From: Gilliamella sp. wkB112
GTDB lineage: Bacteria; Pseudomonadota; Gammaproteobacteria; Enterobacterales; Orbaceae
DNA: 64,000 nucleotides
Reading direction: 5' to 3'
Assembly: GCF_001690685.1 (NCBI RefSeq)
Contig: NZ_LZGL01000009.1
Span: 62,001-126,000 of the forward strand
Shown here: piece after piece, positions 10,887 to 19,751 of the stretch
Numbering within the stretch: position 1 is the first letter of the stretch
How the letters are laid out: each line of letters opens with the position of its first letter
The notes under the pieces: generated by a model
What the model was told of the DNA's origin: nothing
The model's database searches: none
What the model saw: the letters and a program-made list of their open reading frames with translations, nothing else
Made by a program: the position numbers and the translations under genes

Positions 10887-11312
10887 TTATTGTTCACAAA
10901 TTTCATCAATCGACAAAGTGGCCGGCACATTACGATTATCGGTATATAGGAAGCGGAATAAAAAGCGGATATCGTAGGCACGTAAAACATTAACCATATC
11001 TTGTTTACCACAAAATAGGTTATTTAATCCAACTTTAATATTTTCGGTAAGATTTTCTGTAGGTACACTTTGGCTATCTGTCGGTACGGTATATTCAAAA
11101 ACAACATTATTACTTGTAGATGTAATATTAATGATTTCCATACCACCATCAAGTTTTAAAGGAAACTTGCCCTTTTCTCCTAATAATGACTTTTTAGCGC
11201 TATCAACTAATGCTTTAGAAATTTTATCAACTGATGGAGGTTCAGCACTATAAGCAGTAGAACATATTAATATTCCAGAAAATAATACGGCTAACTTGAC
11301 ATTTTTTTTCAT
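10887..11312 (-). CDS. Small exported protein of unknown function
   Basis: The 141-residue protein starts with a clear Sec signal peptide (KKN, hydrophobic core, cleavage expected after AYSA near residue 23). The mature part has two cysteines, in LFCGKQD and EICEQ, that could form a disulfide in the periplasm. The spacing of C, a basic RxxxDIRF stretch and a final C resembles a class of small periplasmic proteins of unknown role. A GGAA ribosome site precedes the ATG. It stands alone, convergent with the macroglobulin gene. Confidence 0.7.
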   Translation of the reverse strand: MKKNVKLAVLFSGILICSTAYSAEPPSVDKISKALVDSAKKSLLGEKGKFPLKLDGGMEIINITSTSNNVVFEYTVPTDSQSVPTENLTENIKVGLNNLFCGKQDMVNVLRAYDIRFLFRFLYTDNRNVPATLSIDEICEQ

Positions 11313-11889
11313 TATTTTTTCCTTACTTCACTACTAAAAATTCATTTAATTTAATTCTGTTAAAACCTGCTAATACAATCTAATTTAGTTTATAACACGA
11401 GATTCAGAAATTTAGGTGTTAATCAAAGTTGGTTTTAAACTGTTTTATTACATTAAAATAGATCACCATTAATTATATATAATTTTATATATATTTTAGA
11501 GATAAAAGAAGCACTTTATAAAGTTATATCTTTAATTTCAATATCTACTATCTAAGATTTAAACCATAAAAAGTTTAGCTAATTTACAAACTAACGGAAA
11601 TAATAAATAAAAAAACTACCAACTAAAATGAGGACACATCACTTATAAAGTGTTACATTTTAATGGTCAACATAATTTAAAAGCTATTTTTAAATTGTTT
11701 TTGATAAATTTTATTCAAATTTAATAAATGAAATAAAATCTATTGATTAATAACGTTTTTTAGATTTAATTTATTTTTATATAGTCTCTAATATCAATCA
11801 TTGTCTGTTTAATTTGAAAATAAATTATGTTGACTGGGATTCTGATTGTGCGGATAAAAACATAATTTAATTTTAATTAAGGGAATATA
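11313..11889. other. 577-bp AT-rich intergenic region
   Basis: Very AT-rich spacer between two divergent genes. It must hold the promoters of both, but I see no convincing -35/-10 pair, RNA gene or repeat in it. Confidence 0.5.
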
Positions 11890-12657
11890 ATGAGTAACTT
11901 GTTTGATTTAAAAGATAAAGTAGCAATTGTTACAGGAGCATCATCAGGGCTTGGTGTGCAATTTACAAAAGCGCTAGCAAAACAAGGAGCAAATGTTGTT
12001 ATAGTTGCTCGCCGAATTGAAAAACTTAATGCTTTAAAAAACGAGATAGAAAAATATGGTGTTAAATGTTTGGCTATTCGTTGTAATGTCAATAATAATG
12101 ATGAGATAAAATCAGTTGTAGAGCAAACTGTTAATTCTATGGGAAGAATAGATATTTTAGTTAATAATGCGGGCATTGCGGTAAACGTTCCGGCAGAAGA
12201 GCAAACAGACGAACAATGGTTTAGTGTAATTAATACCAATTTAAACAGTCTCTATTTTTTTGCTCGAGAAGTTGGTAAAGTAATGATAAAACAGCATTAT
12301 GGAAAAATCATCAATATTGGTTCAATACATAGTACGGTTGCAATGAAGCCGACTTTTTTAACGGCCTACTGCTCGTCAAAAGGGAGCGTGCATATGTTAA
12401 CTAAGTCTCTAGCTGTAGAGTGGGCTAAAAAAGGCATCACTGTTAATGCAATTGGCCCGGCATACTTCCCTAGTGAGATGACGCAACACGCTATAAATAA
12501 CGAAGAATTCAAGGCGATAATTGATACTTACTGCCCAATGGGTCGTGCAGGGAAAGAAGGAGAACTAAATGGCGCTCTTATCTATTTTGCCTCAGATGCA
12601 TCCTCATACACTACCGGGCAACTATTGACTATTGATGGCGGTTGGACTGCGATTTAA
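11890..12657 (+). CDS. Short-chain dehydrogenase/reductase
   Basis: This is a classical SDR of 255 residues. It has the NAD(P)-binding motif TGASSGLG (15-22), NNAG (92-95), N116, S145, and the catalytic Y160xxxK164. The C-terminal end TTGQLLTIDGGWTAI is typical of 3-oxoacyl-reductase or gluconate-5-dehydrogenase-like SDRs. An arginine pair after the second strand (ARR, 40-42) hints at NADP preference. The substrate cannot be assigned because no pathway gene is adjacent. A GGGAATATA ribosome site precedes the ATG. A hairpin follows the gene. Confidence 0.88.
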   Translation: MSNLFDLKDKVAIVTGASSGLGVQFTKALAKQGANVVIVARRIEKLNALKNEIEKYGVKCLAIRCNVNNNDEIKSVVEQTVNSMGRIDILVNNAGIAVNVPAEEQTDEQWFSVINTNLNSLYFFAREVGKVMIKQHYGKIINIGSIHSTVAMKPTFLTAYCSSKGSVHMLTKSLAVEWAKKGITVNAIGPAYFPSEMTQHAINNEEFKAIIDTYCPMGRAGKEGELNGALIYFASDASSYTTGQLLTIDGGWTAI

Positions 12658-12662
12658 TATTA

Positions 12663-12687
12663 ACATCCTACATTAATTGTGGGATGT
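12663..12687 (+). terminator. Hairpin after the SDR gene
   Basis: Arms ACATCC and GGATGT, extended by TAC/GTG, form a stem 6 bases past the stop codon. There is no clear T-run, so termination efficiency is uncertain. Confidence 0.5.
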
Positions 12688-12792
12688 ACAATCTAGCTAA
12701 TATGATACTAATATACTTAAACCAATAACTGATAAATTTTAACTTCAAGCTATATATCTAATTCAGGTTATTTTATATTCGTATCATGAGAT

Positions 12793-13302
12793 CTATTTTG
12801 CATCTTCGCTATTTTGCTTATTGATTAACAAATAAATACCACTTCTAATCGCTTTAATAATAATCAACAAAATATAACCACCAATGCCGGTAACACATGG
12901 CAAAAATGAGAATAACAGAAAACTAAGCGCATTTAATCCCCAACTCCTGTCATTAATCTGAAAATAAGCAATTAAAATACCAAACCAAATAAAGCATACA
13001 AAAATCCCAATAAATAATCCAAGGAAAGAAGTTAATTGGTGAGTATTTGGTTTAGTGAACAGTTTTATTAGCATCGACAAAAATAAAATAACCTGCACTA
13101 ACAATGTAGCAACTATAAAAATAATAATTAAAGTATCAAAATTATCAGAATACTTGCCATAGTAGCTAGTGCCAATAAATTCCATATTAATTCTTAAAGT
13201 TAAGAACAAAAGTACATAAAAAAAACCGTGCGCATAAAGTAAATTTCGATCTTTGAAGAGAAAATAAATTATTTCTAATTCAGAATTTTTTGGGGCAGCC
13301 AT
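12793..13302 (-). CDS. Four-helix inner-membrane protein, unknown
   Basis: A 169-residue protein with four predicted membrane segments at roughly 25-40, 53-80, 90-110 and 125-155. The C-terminus is polar (KQNSEDAK). A GGAAG ribosome site lies upstream. I recognise no family. It is a single gene, convergent with the SDR gene. Confidence 0.65.
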   Translation of the reverse strand: MAAPKNSELEIIYFLFKDRNLLYAHGFFYVLLFLTLRINMEFIGTSYYGKYSDNFDTLIIIFIVATLLVQVILFLSMLIKLFTKPNTHQLTSFLGLFIGIFVCFIWFGILIAYFQINDRSWGLNALSFLLFSFLPCVTGIGGYILLIIIKAIRSGIYLLINKQNSEDAK

Positions 13303-13566
13303 AAATCAATCTTCCTTTTAATTTACTAATTCGATATTAACATAGGTTGATAAATAACTCCCATATTAAACTTAATAAATTAGAAGTAATACTTATGGGT
13401 GATGCTAATCTACTCTGAAAATTACTTTAATTACATCATTTAAATTTCATAATAAATGCACAATAGCAAGATTATTTTTAGATTTATCATATAAATGTTC
13501 AAACCAATCTAAAATTGGTTATGATAAACTGAACCATGTTAATGATAATGGTAATCTAATTTAATT

Positions 13567-13890
13567 ATGCTAAAAATTATCGTATTATTTATACTCACCG
13601 CTTTAGCTGAAATTTCAGGTTGTTATTTTGTGTATATCTGGGCTAAAAAAGTGGTTGGCGACTGTTTTTTGATACTGGCTGCATTATGCCTTATGTTATT
13701 TGCTTGGCTACTTACTTTACACCCAGAAGCTAGTGGTAGGATTTATGCAACTTATGGTGGTATTTATGTTGTAGTATCTCTTATTTGGCTTAAGTTAGTT
13801 GATCATGTCAAACTATCAACTTTTGACTTAATCGGTGCCATAACTATTCTACTAGGGACTTTAGTTATTATTTTGGGCTGGAGAATATAA
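13567..13890 (+). CDS. YnfA/UPF0060 small membrane protein
   Basis: The 107-residue protein has four membrane helices and the UPF0060 signatures LAEISGCYFVYIW, LHPEASGRIYATYGGIYV and the closing GTLVIILGWR. YnfA-type proteins resemble small multidrug resistance transporters and have been linked to efflux in some enterobacteria. The real substrate here is unknown. No strong ribosome site is seen. It is a single gene, probably with its own promoter. Confidence 0.88.
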   Translation: MLKIIVLFILTALAEISGCYFVYIWAKKVVGDCFLILAALCLMLFAWLLTLHPEASGRIYATYGGIYVVVSLIWLKLVDHVKLSTFDLIGAITILLGTLVIILGWRI

Positions 13891-13971
13891 ATTTAACTCA
13901 TTAATTAAATTAGTACACCCTATCCTCTTAACAAAAAACTAAGCTAATACCATTATATATACCGTACTTTA

Positions 13972-14802
13972 TTAGTAATAATTTACTATTGTTGCAAGAT
14001 TTTTTTGACATTGAATACTAATATTTTCGCGAATTAACTCTCTTTTTTTAAATTCACTTCGCTTGTTACTTTTAATATCGTCAATAGATTTTGGTGCTTG
14101 ATTACAAGGCAATTTGAACCATGCTTTATCGTAGGATACACCATTTAATTCCTGCCAAAGCTCGTCGTAATCGAATACAAATTTACCTAACTTAACATGC
14201 GCTTTACTTTTAACCGCATATATATTTTCGATCTTAAAAAATTTAGCAATATCCAAAATTAAAGCCACCATAAGATTTTTAGGTCTAAAACCAAATAAAT
14301 CTTTAGTTAATTTTTTCAATATTTCTCTGCTCGTATGACCTTGCACTCCAGCTATATAAATTTCACCTGAAAGTGTGATTGTAAAATGAATTGAAAAAAC
14401 AAGTTTTTCGTCAAAACGCATGATAATTCTTAGATCACCTTCTCGTGGATATAATGCAGAAGTTAAATATAACGATATTTTTGTATCATTTTTACCTTCA
14501 CCTTCTGCCAAAAGAACTCCATGAAGGGCGGGAGAGTAAAGTTTGTCAATTGCATTTGCATTTATTTTCTGATCAATAAAATCAATATGTGAATTTAGAA
14601 TAGATAATTTTTTATTATATGAAATTTTTTCATTGAGATATTTATGAAATAATTTTTCAGTCATTGAATAAGGCATATCTAACTTTTTATAGGCTAAAGG
14701 ATAGGCACTTAATTTACATTTCTTCTTAAAATCTGAATAGTTAGATTTATTTAATGATATTTTTATAAAAAATAAGGTCAACCGTGACTTCATTTGATAC
14801 AT
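13972..14802 (-). CDS. VirK/YbjX (DUF535) family protein
   Basis: The 276-residue protein has the DUF535 core: LYLTSALYPREGDLRI, GVQGHTSREILKKLTKDLFG, RPKNLMVALIL, and the end FDYDELWQELNG. VirK/YbjX proteins are linked to virulence and antimicrobial-peptide resistance in enteric bacteria, with unknown biochemistry. Start choice is uncertain between M1 and M4. It sits alone at the edge of an accessory region and is convergent with ynfA. Confidence 0.82.
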   Translation of the reverse strand: MYQMKSRLTLFFIKISLNKSNYSDFKKKCKLSAYPLAYKKLDMPYSMTEKLFHKYLNEKISYNKKLSILNSHIDFIDQKINANAIDKLYSPALHGVLLAEGEGKNDTKISLYLTSALYPREGDLRIIMRFDEKLVFSIHFTITLSGEIYIAGVQGHTSREILKKLTKDLFGFRPKNLMVALILDIAKFFKIENIYAVKSKAHVKLGKFVFDYDELWQELNGVSYDKAWFKLPCNQAPKSIDDIKSNKRSEFKKRELIRENISIQCQKNLATIVNYY

Positions 14803-15206
14803 TTCCTTAATTATATAACTAATAAAAGTTAGATGGACTTTTCAATTTAAGTATAGTTGTATTCATTAACGTATTCAGACCAATCAATAATACACGCCAA
14901 ACAAATAAATCTGCTTGAAAGAGATAAAATATACTTAAAAAATTGATATGACTTTTTTGAAAAAACTAGAGATTTCTAATAGTTATTATAATAAATAAGA
15001 ACTAATTCCCATTCTAATGCTATTTAGTTAAGATCACTAATTATTAAAATAAATATTTGTATGCTCTAATAAACAATTTTCCCATTTATACACTGTAGCA
15101 AATAAATTTTGCTAGCATCTCCCTAAATTTCACATCTTAGAGATTTATGGTACTCTATTATAATGATTATTGTTAACAATACTAATAAATCTTAAAGAAA
15201 TTTAAT
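14803..15206. other. 404-bp intergenic region, nothing recognised
   Basis: AT-rich spacer between divergent genes. Apart from presumed promoters I see no gene, RNA or repeat. Confidence 0.5.
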
Positions 15207-15680
15207 ATGATGAATAAATTTAATTTTACAAAATTAATACTGATACTAGTATTTACTTTATTCTTTTTAGTGTCTTGCTCTAAATCTCATGAAAAATATA
15301 TCGGTTATTGGAAATTAGACTCTACCAATAATTTAGAAGCAATAGAAATAACTAAAAAAAATAATACTTATATTTTAAGTGACAATATAATAAAAGAAAA
15401 AAGCAAATCTTTTGTCTTAGAAAAATCTGGTGACCAATTATCAGTTAATAATGGAATTACCACTATTAACTTAAAATTAGCTAATGATTCAACCCTTTTA
15501 ATTGCAGATAAAAAGTACATTAAAATTTCAACAACTGAGGTTGATAAAATTAAAGCTAATTTAAATAAAAAAGCTCATAGTTGGCTGACTTGCGACAAAA
15601 ATACAATTATTACACTGAACTCAAAAAGTACGGAAATATGCATACCCAAAATCACCTTACAAAGGCAGATGAAGGATTAA
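15207..15680 (+). CDS. Lipoprotein of unknown function
   Basis: The 157-residue protein has a lipoprotein signal peptide ending in the lipobox LVSC near residue 24. The mature part begins SKSHEKYIGYWKLD, the kind of 'YxGxW' opening found in many small beta-rich envelope lipoproteins. Two further cysteines (TCDKN and EICIP) lie near the C-terminus. Function unknown. Base composition is typical of the AT-rich accessory stretch that follows. It is convergent with the next two small genes. Confidence 0.65.
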   Translation: MMNKFNFTKLILILVFTLFFLVSCSKSHEKYIGYWKLDSTNNLEAIEITKKNNTYILSDNIIKEKSKSFVLEKSGDQLSVNNGITTINLKLANDSTLLIADKKYIKISTTEVDKIKANLNKKAHSWLTCDKNTIITLNSKSTEICIPKITLQRQMKD

Positions 15681-15695
15681 CAAAAAACGAACTCT

Positions 15696-15899
15696 CTATT
15701 GAAATGGCAATGTCGAATTTTGAACTTTAATCCCTTCTAGTTTACCTGTTGAACGTTCAATCCATTTCTGATGAGTAATTTTACATTTTGGCCTTAAATA
15801 GATTTTATTAATATAGCCATTAACTTCAGAATAATCCAAATATAGCGTTGTATTTATTGTAGATTTAATCTCATAATGCTTATTCGTTATATATTGCAT
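15696..15899 (-). CDS. Possible small protein, 67 residues, unknown
   Basis: A short open frame 53 bases downstream of the Rap1a-like gene on the same strand. It has no signal peptide or membrane segment and no good ribosome site, but its amino-acid composition looks coding. It could be the remnant of a longer gene. Confidence 0.35.
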   Translation of the reverse strand: MQYITNKHYEIKSTINTTLYLDYSEVNGYINKIYLRPKCKITHQKWIERSTGKLEGIKVQNSTLPFQ

Positions 15900-15952
15900 T
15901 TATTAGAGACAATCAATACTATTTAAATTGATTATTAGTTCTAGGTATAATT

Positions 15953-16375
15953 CTATTTATTGCATGGATATCTAAAATCTAATGCAAAAATATAAGTTGT
16001 AGATAAATTGACATCTAAACGTTTTTCTCGCAAATGTTGGGGAAACGATAATACATAATTTTCCATTAATTTCATTGCATCCTTATCTGAGATTGTTACA
16101 TTATCAGGAATACAAAAAAGTTTTGTATTATAGTTAACTGCAGCTTTAGCTGCTGTCATAGAAACACCGTCCATAACCCCTTTTAAATTTGATATTGCTA
16201 TATTTTGATAACTTTTATTTCCTGAATTATATAACTTCAGATAATCACCATAAGTAAGTACGTGTCTATTTATTAATATTTCTAATTCGCTATTGGAAGC
16301 TAGTATTAAACATGAATTAAATAATAAACAAAATGTTAAAATCAGTTTCTTCATATAGTTAAGACCTCTTTTCAC
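15953..16375 (-). CDS. Rap1a/Tai-like immunity protein, exported
   Basis: A 140-residue protein with an N-terminal signal peptide; the likely start is the second methionine (MKKLILTFC, 16354). The mature part matches the pattern of the Rap1a/Tai family, whose members neutralise type VI secretion amidase effectors in the periplasm: a central GVMDGV segment, FCIPDNVTISDKDAMKLMEN, SFPQHLREKRLDV, and a terminal RYPCNK. The two cysteines fit the family disulfide. No cognate effector and no type VI structural gene lie in the window, so it would be an orphan immunity gene. Confidence 0.6.
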   Translation of the reverse strand: MKRGLNYMKKLILTFCLLFNSCLILASNSELEILINRHVLTYGDYLKLYNSGNKSYQNIAISNLKGVMDGVSMTAAKAAVNYNTKLFCIPDNVTISDKDAMKLMENYVLSFPQHLREKRLDVNLSTTYIFALDFRYPCNK

Positions 16376-17115
16376 TAATTTCTTTAACCAGTTAATTTAT
16401 TTCTAGAATATATGATATTGATGATCACACAAAAGTAGAATGGTGGCACCTTTTCCCACTATCTAACTATTTAGTAATTTTCCTTACTGAACAATTATAT
16501 ATTCATTATGAAAAGTATAAACTTTAATTAATTTTTTTCTGATTCTGATAAAGTAATGCCATATTTATCAGCTATATAAAGATAGGTGCGAGCTATTATT
16601 AACTACATAACAATATTTAGTTAATCTTCTTGTTTTTTATAGTTATATACTTTTATATAAATTGAATTTCCTCATAATGAAAGAACAGGTAATAATTAAA
16701 AAATTCAGAATAATGCTAACACAAAATATAAACTAAATTTAGAAAACTCATATTTTTTAGCTAATGGAATTATACTTAGAGTTAACAACACGGTGACAAT
16801 AAATATAATATAATTTTTTTAGTGTTTCTTATTAATACTATAAAATAAATAAAGGTTATTATACCCAAAAAACTAATTGAAAATTGTTAGTTTTAAACAT
16901 ACAGATTATGAGCCTTTGAAAAAATTCAAACTCAATAAGTTAAATAAAGTTAATGAAGTATATAAATAACTGGAACATAATGAGCATAAAATAATGTAAT
17001 TTGAGCTTATTCCATTAAATCAAGACTACACAATTATGAGTATATTAAAACAACAAACTAGAATTATTGGGACAATGGTTGAACATAGAATATTTAAACG
17101 GAAAAGGTAATAGCT
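16376..17115. other. 740-bp gene-poor AT-rich region
   Basis: No intact gene is visible. It contains one arm of a ~62-bp repeat (16461-16522) shared with 21588-21650, preceded by TGGTGGCACC at 16441, which resembles the 3' end of the tRNA-Ile2 gene. A short stretch on the minus strand near 16700-16800 would encode a hydrophobic peptide, but it is interrupted by stops. Confidence 0.5.
16461..16522 (+). repeat. Direct repeat arm, copy 1 (partner 21588-21650)
   Basis: By eye roughly 80 percent identical to the partner. Both contain TTACTGA/TTACTGATAA followed by AATTATATATTCAT and GAAAAGTATAAA. These may mark the edges of an inserted or duplicated segment. Confidence 0.6.
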
Positions 17116-18408
17116 ATGGTAGTTAGACTTAGGAAAAAGGTAAAAATAATACCAGACTTAAGCTTAAATTTAAGCTCAAAAGGAACTACAATAAAAGTTA
17201 AAATAGATAATAATGGGAATGTAGAATATCTGAATCCAAATGATGGTAAACCTTTACCTGAAAAAGTGATAGCAAATATCAAAAAAAATAATAAAGAAGC
17301 ATTGATATCTACTTTTAAACAAGCTTGTAAAAACTATAATGATGGTTTAGATTTACTCGATAAACTCCACTTAGATGTGTCCCCCCCTTCAGACATTAGA
17401 GTTTATAATAAAAAAGAATATCCAGAACTCCCACCGAAAAAAGAACAACTAAAAAATCAAAGTTTTTTAAGTAAAATATTTCCATTTATAGAAAAGAAAA
17501 GATTGAATATCAACGAAGCAATAGAATCTGAATATAATGATAAATTAAATTATTGGGCTCAAAAAAAAGTTGAATTTGATAAAAATGAGATTGATAAAGA
17601 GTATAAAATTAACAAATTACTAGCATCAGGCAATGAGGAAGTTATTAATTCTGAATTAATGGAATTATTATCAAATATTCCATTTCCTAAAGAAACTAAT
17701 ATTAATTTTGAGATTAATGAAAATAATTTGATTCTTGATATAGATTTACCTGAAATTGAAGATATACCTAATAAGAAATATACTGCATCTGATAATAGTT
17801 TAAAAATTTCAATAAAAACAATGTCTGATACACAGCGAAGAAAAATATATATGACACATATTCATTCAATAATTTTTAGAATAATCGCTGATGTGTTTAG
17901 TTTAATTCCTACAATAAAAAAAATCACTCTTTCTGCTTATTCACAAAAACCTAATATTCAAAACGGCAACATCGAAAATCAATATCTTCTTAGTGTGAAT
18001 ATTGATAAATCGGCATGGAAATCAATCAATTTTAATAATATTGAATATATTGATGTGGTTGAATGCTTTGAACAATTTGATTTAATCCGCAATATGAGTA
18101 AAACAGGTATATTTAAAGAGATAACACCTTTTACCACTCTTATAAGAGATAATAATAAAATTACACAAGAAGTAATAAACAAGTTTAAAAATTTAGATGA
18201 AGAAAACGAAGTAATATCACAGAAAGTAGAACAACATGATTCAGACGAATCCTTTATATCACCGAGCATTGCGTTAATAATCGGAATCATCTTTTTACCA
18301 TATATTTTTTCTTGGTTTACCTTAAAGAAAGGATATTCTAAAACCTCAAAAATTATTAGTTTTACATGGATGTTTTTATCTATTCTATTACGTTATTCGT
18401 CAGATTAA
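17116..18408 (+). CDS. DUF4236-type protein with C-terminal membrane helices
   Basis: The 430-residue protein opens with MVVRLRKKVKIIPDLSLNLS and SSKGTTIKV. This is the shape of the DUF4236 N-terminal domain, whose members usually read RFRKxxKxxPGxxLNxSxxG. A long charged middle part rich in Lys, Glu, Asn and Ile follows. The end has two hydrophobic segments at about 383-405 and 410-428. Function unknown. It carries a GGAAAAGG ribosome site. Lysine and isoleucine codon use is more extreme than in the core genes, in line with an acquired gene. Confidence 0.6.
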   Translation: MVVRLRKKVKIIPDLSLNLSSKGTTIKVKIDNNGNVEYLNPNDGKPLPEKVIANIKKNNKEALISTFKQACKNYNDGLDLLDKLHLDVSPPSDIRVYNKKEYPELPPKKEQLKNQSFLSKIFPFIEKKRLNINEAIESEYNDKLNYWAQKKVEFDKNEIDKEYKINKLLASGNEEVINSELMELLSNIPFPKETNINFEINENNLILDIDLPEIEDIPNKKYTASDNSLKISIKTMSDTQRRKIYMTHIHSIIFRIIADVFSLIPTIKKITLSAYSQKPNIQNGNIENQYLLSVNIDKSAWKSINFNNIEYIDVVECFEQFDLIRNMSKTGIFKEITPFTTLIRDNNKITQEVINKFKNLDEENEVISQKVEQHDSDESFISPSIALIIGIIFLPYIFSWFTLKKGYSKTSKIISFTWMFLSILLRYSSD

Positions 18409-18429
18409 TAATTCAATAATTTAATTATC

Positions 18430-18452
18430 AACCGCTAATTAGGTGGTTTTTC
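18430..18452 (+). terminator. Probable terminator after the DUF4236 gene
   Basis: The arms ACCGC and GTGGT pair (with one G-U pair) and are followed by TTTTT, about 22 bases past the stop codon. Confidence 0.55.
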
Positions 18453-18546
18453 ATGCCTAAAATTCACATAAGCATATCAAAAAACCTAAACCCTTCCCGA
18501 ATGTGTATTTACAGGTTAAGAAATACAGGTGTGAACGGTTGAGAGG

Positions 18547-18899
18547 CTACGGTGAAAGTGTAGCAATCACTAAAGGTAGTATATCGCAGCAATCATCATA
18601 TACTGAATAGACCGTTGCGCATAACCAAACAACAAAAGCCATTACATTCCAAAAAGTTAGTTTTTCCTTTTTTAGTATATTAAATAAACCGAAAAGCACT
18701 AGAAATGTAATCATTTCATCAATGATATAAAAACTTACAATTATGGTATACCTAATAGGTAGTGGGAGGTATATACATTAACAATAAAGATACTAACAAC
18801 AAATATAAGAGCTAAAATTAAACTAAATAAAACACCAAACACCCAAAATGTTACGGCCAGACAAAGTTCACCTTTTACTAGTTTTTTTATAATTTTCAT
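18547..18899 (-). pseudogene. Third small-membrane-protein paralogue, frameshifted
   Basis: Reading from ATG at 18899 gives MKIIKKLVKGELCLAVTFW, clearly related to the proteins at 19035-19364 and 21751-22092. The frame hits TAA near 18743. In another frame, right across that stop, the rest of the family continues: ILKKEKLTFWNVMAFVVW and onward to a TAG at 18547. A shift of one or two bases would restore about 117 residues. It is most likely a recent pseudogene, although sequencing error or programmed frameshifting is not excluded. Confidence 0.7.
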
Positions 18900-18910
18900 A
18901 ACAAAAGCCA

Positions 18911-19002
18911 TAAATTATTTTTATTCAAAATACCTGCTTGGGAATGTTCAAATATTCAAATCAAAGCCCATTCACTGATTGGGCTTGAGTTTGATGAAGC
19001 AT
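18911..19002. repeat. 92-bp flank repeat, copy A
   Basis: By my reading it differs at only 2 of 92 positions from 21645-21736. It lies just downstream of membrane-protein gene A, as its partner does for gene B. It includes an AAGCCCA...TGGGCTT hairpin (18964-18986) that could end transcription of the gene. Confidence 0.8.
18964..18986 (-). terminator. Hairpin in flank repeat A
   Basis: Arms AAGCCCA and TGGGCTT lie 49 bases after the stop of the minus-strand membrane-protein gene. The T-rich tail on that strand (TGATTTGA) is weak. The copy at 21699-21721 has two further paired bases in the stem. Confidence 0.5.
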
Positions 19003-19034
19003 GAGCCTTTTTGTAGTACATAAATATGAAAAAA

Positions 19035-19364
19035 TTAATGCAACAGATAAATAATTTCTAACAAAAACCAGATTGAATAGAGTAAATTTAAAATTGAAAG
19101 AATAAATGCTATAACACCCTCAAAAGTAACTTTTTTATTTCGCAATATAAAAAAAATACCTGATGTAACCATGCATGCAATTATAAATTGAATAACAGCA
19201 AGCAAAATTATGGTAACTAGAACCCCTGTTGTCATTGAGAATAAATATGTAGTAATTAATTTAAAAATAATTACAAATGGTAATACGCTACATGGAATAA
19301 GAAATCCCCAAAACGTTACAGCTAGGCTTAATTCTCCTTTAACTAACCTTTTAAATACATCCAT
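19035..19364 (-). CDS. Small membrane protein, paralogue A
   Basis: 109 residues if it starts at the ATG at 19364. An upstream ATG at 19472 would add 36 residues, but those lie in a repeated non-coding flank, and the homologue at 21751-22092 starts at the equivalent internal methionine. It opens KRLVKGELSLAVTFWGFL and shares MVTSGIFFILRNKK with paralogue B, while the segments between have diverged. Three or four membrane helices are expected. Function unknown. Small paralogous membrane proteins in an island could be immunity, regulatory or toxin components, but nothing here decides. Confidence 0.6.
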   Translation of the reverse strand: MDVFKRLVKGELSLAVTFWGFLIPCSVLPFVIIFKLITTYLFSMTTGVLVTIILLAVIQFIIACMVTSGIFFILRNKKVTFEGVIAFILSILNLLYSIWFLLEIIYLLH

Positions 19365-19380
19365 ATTAATTTTTCTTGTA

Positions 19381-19466
19381 TAAATAAAATACACTATACA
19401 GCCAAATGCATTATTCACAAACTTATTTACGAGTGAGTTTTTGAATAATGACAGCTCGGAAAGACG
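19381..19466. repeat. 86-bp flank repeat, upstream arm A
   Basis: By my reading it differs at 4 of 86 positions from 22109-22194. It lies immediately upstream of paralogue A, as its partner does for B. With 18911-19002 it brackets a duplicated block of about 550 bp. Confidence 0.8.
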
Positions 19467-19529
19467 AGTCATGTTATATTCTTTACTCTATAAATGAGGC
19501 TGTTTTTAATCGAGGTTTTCATGAACAAT

Positions 19530-19751
19530 TTAGCAATAAGTACAAATAATATTACCACTAATCGTTAAGTATCTTGTTGTATGCTGTTTACATGAATAGA
19601 GTAAGCCTTTGATTTGATCTTTAACCAAATAAATCATTTCCTGCTCGTCTTTTTTGAAAGAACTTACTCGTTCAATTAGATTAATATACAGCTCCACTAG
19701 CCTAATCAACTCATTAAACATAGCTTTAAAATAAGTTAGCTCAAGATTCAT
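19530..19751 (-). CDS. Possible small helical protein, unknown
   Basis: A 73-residue frame that is mostly helical and rich in Leu, Ile, Lys and Glu, with a cysteine-containing C-terminus (SGNIICTYC). The open frame continues about 25 codons upstream of the ATG without a start, so this may be the tail of a broken gene. It lies between the FRG-domain gene and paralogue A on the same strand. Confidence 0.35.
   Translation of the reverse strand: MNLELTYFKAMFNELIRLVELYINLIERVSSFKKDEQEMIYLVKDQIKGLLYSCKQHTTRYLTISGNIICTYC

Noticed and set aside
11620-11660. TGAGGACACATC-like sequence resembling an IS end
   Set aside because: No partner end, target duplication or transposase lies nearby.
11877-12239. 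120-residue open frame antisense to the SDR gene
   Set aside because: A shadow of the SDR coding sequence; the composition is an artefact of the opposite strand.
13540-13566. Fur-box-like GATAATGGTAATC before ynfA
   Set aside because: Only a loose match in a very AT-rich region; no iron-related gene is near.
16550-16850. Hydrophobic peptide-like stretch on the minus strand
   Set aside because: Short, interrupted by stops, without similarity that I can name; chance hydrophobicity is common in AT-rich DNA.
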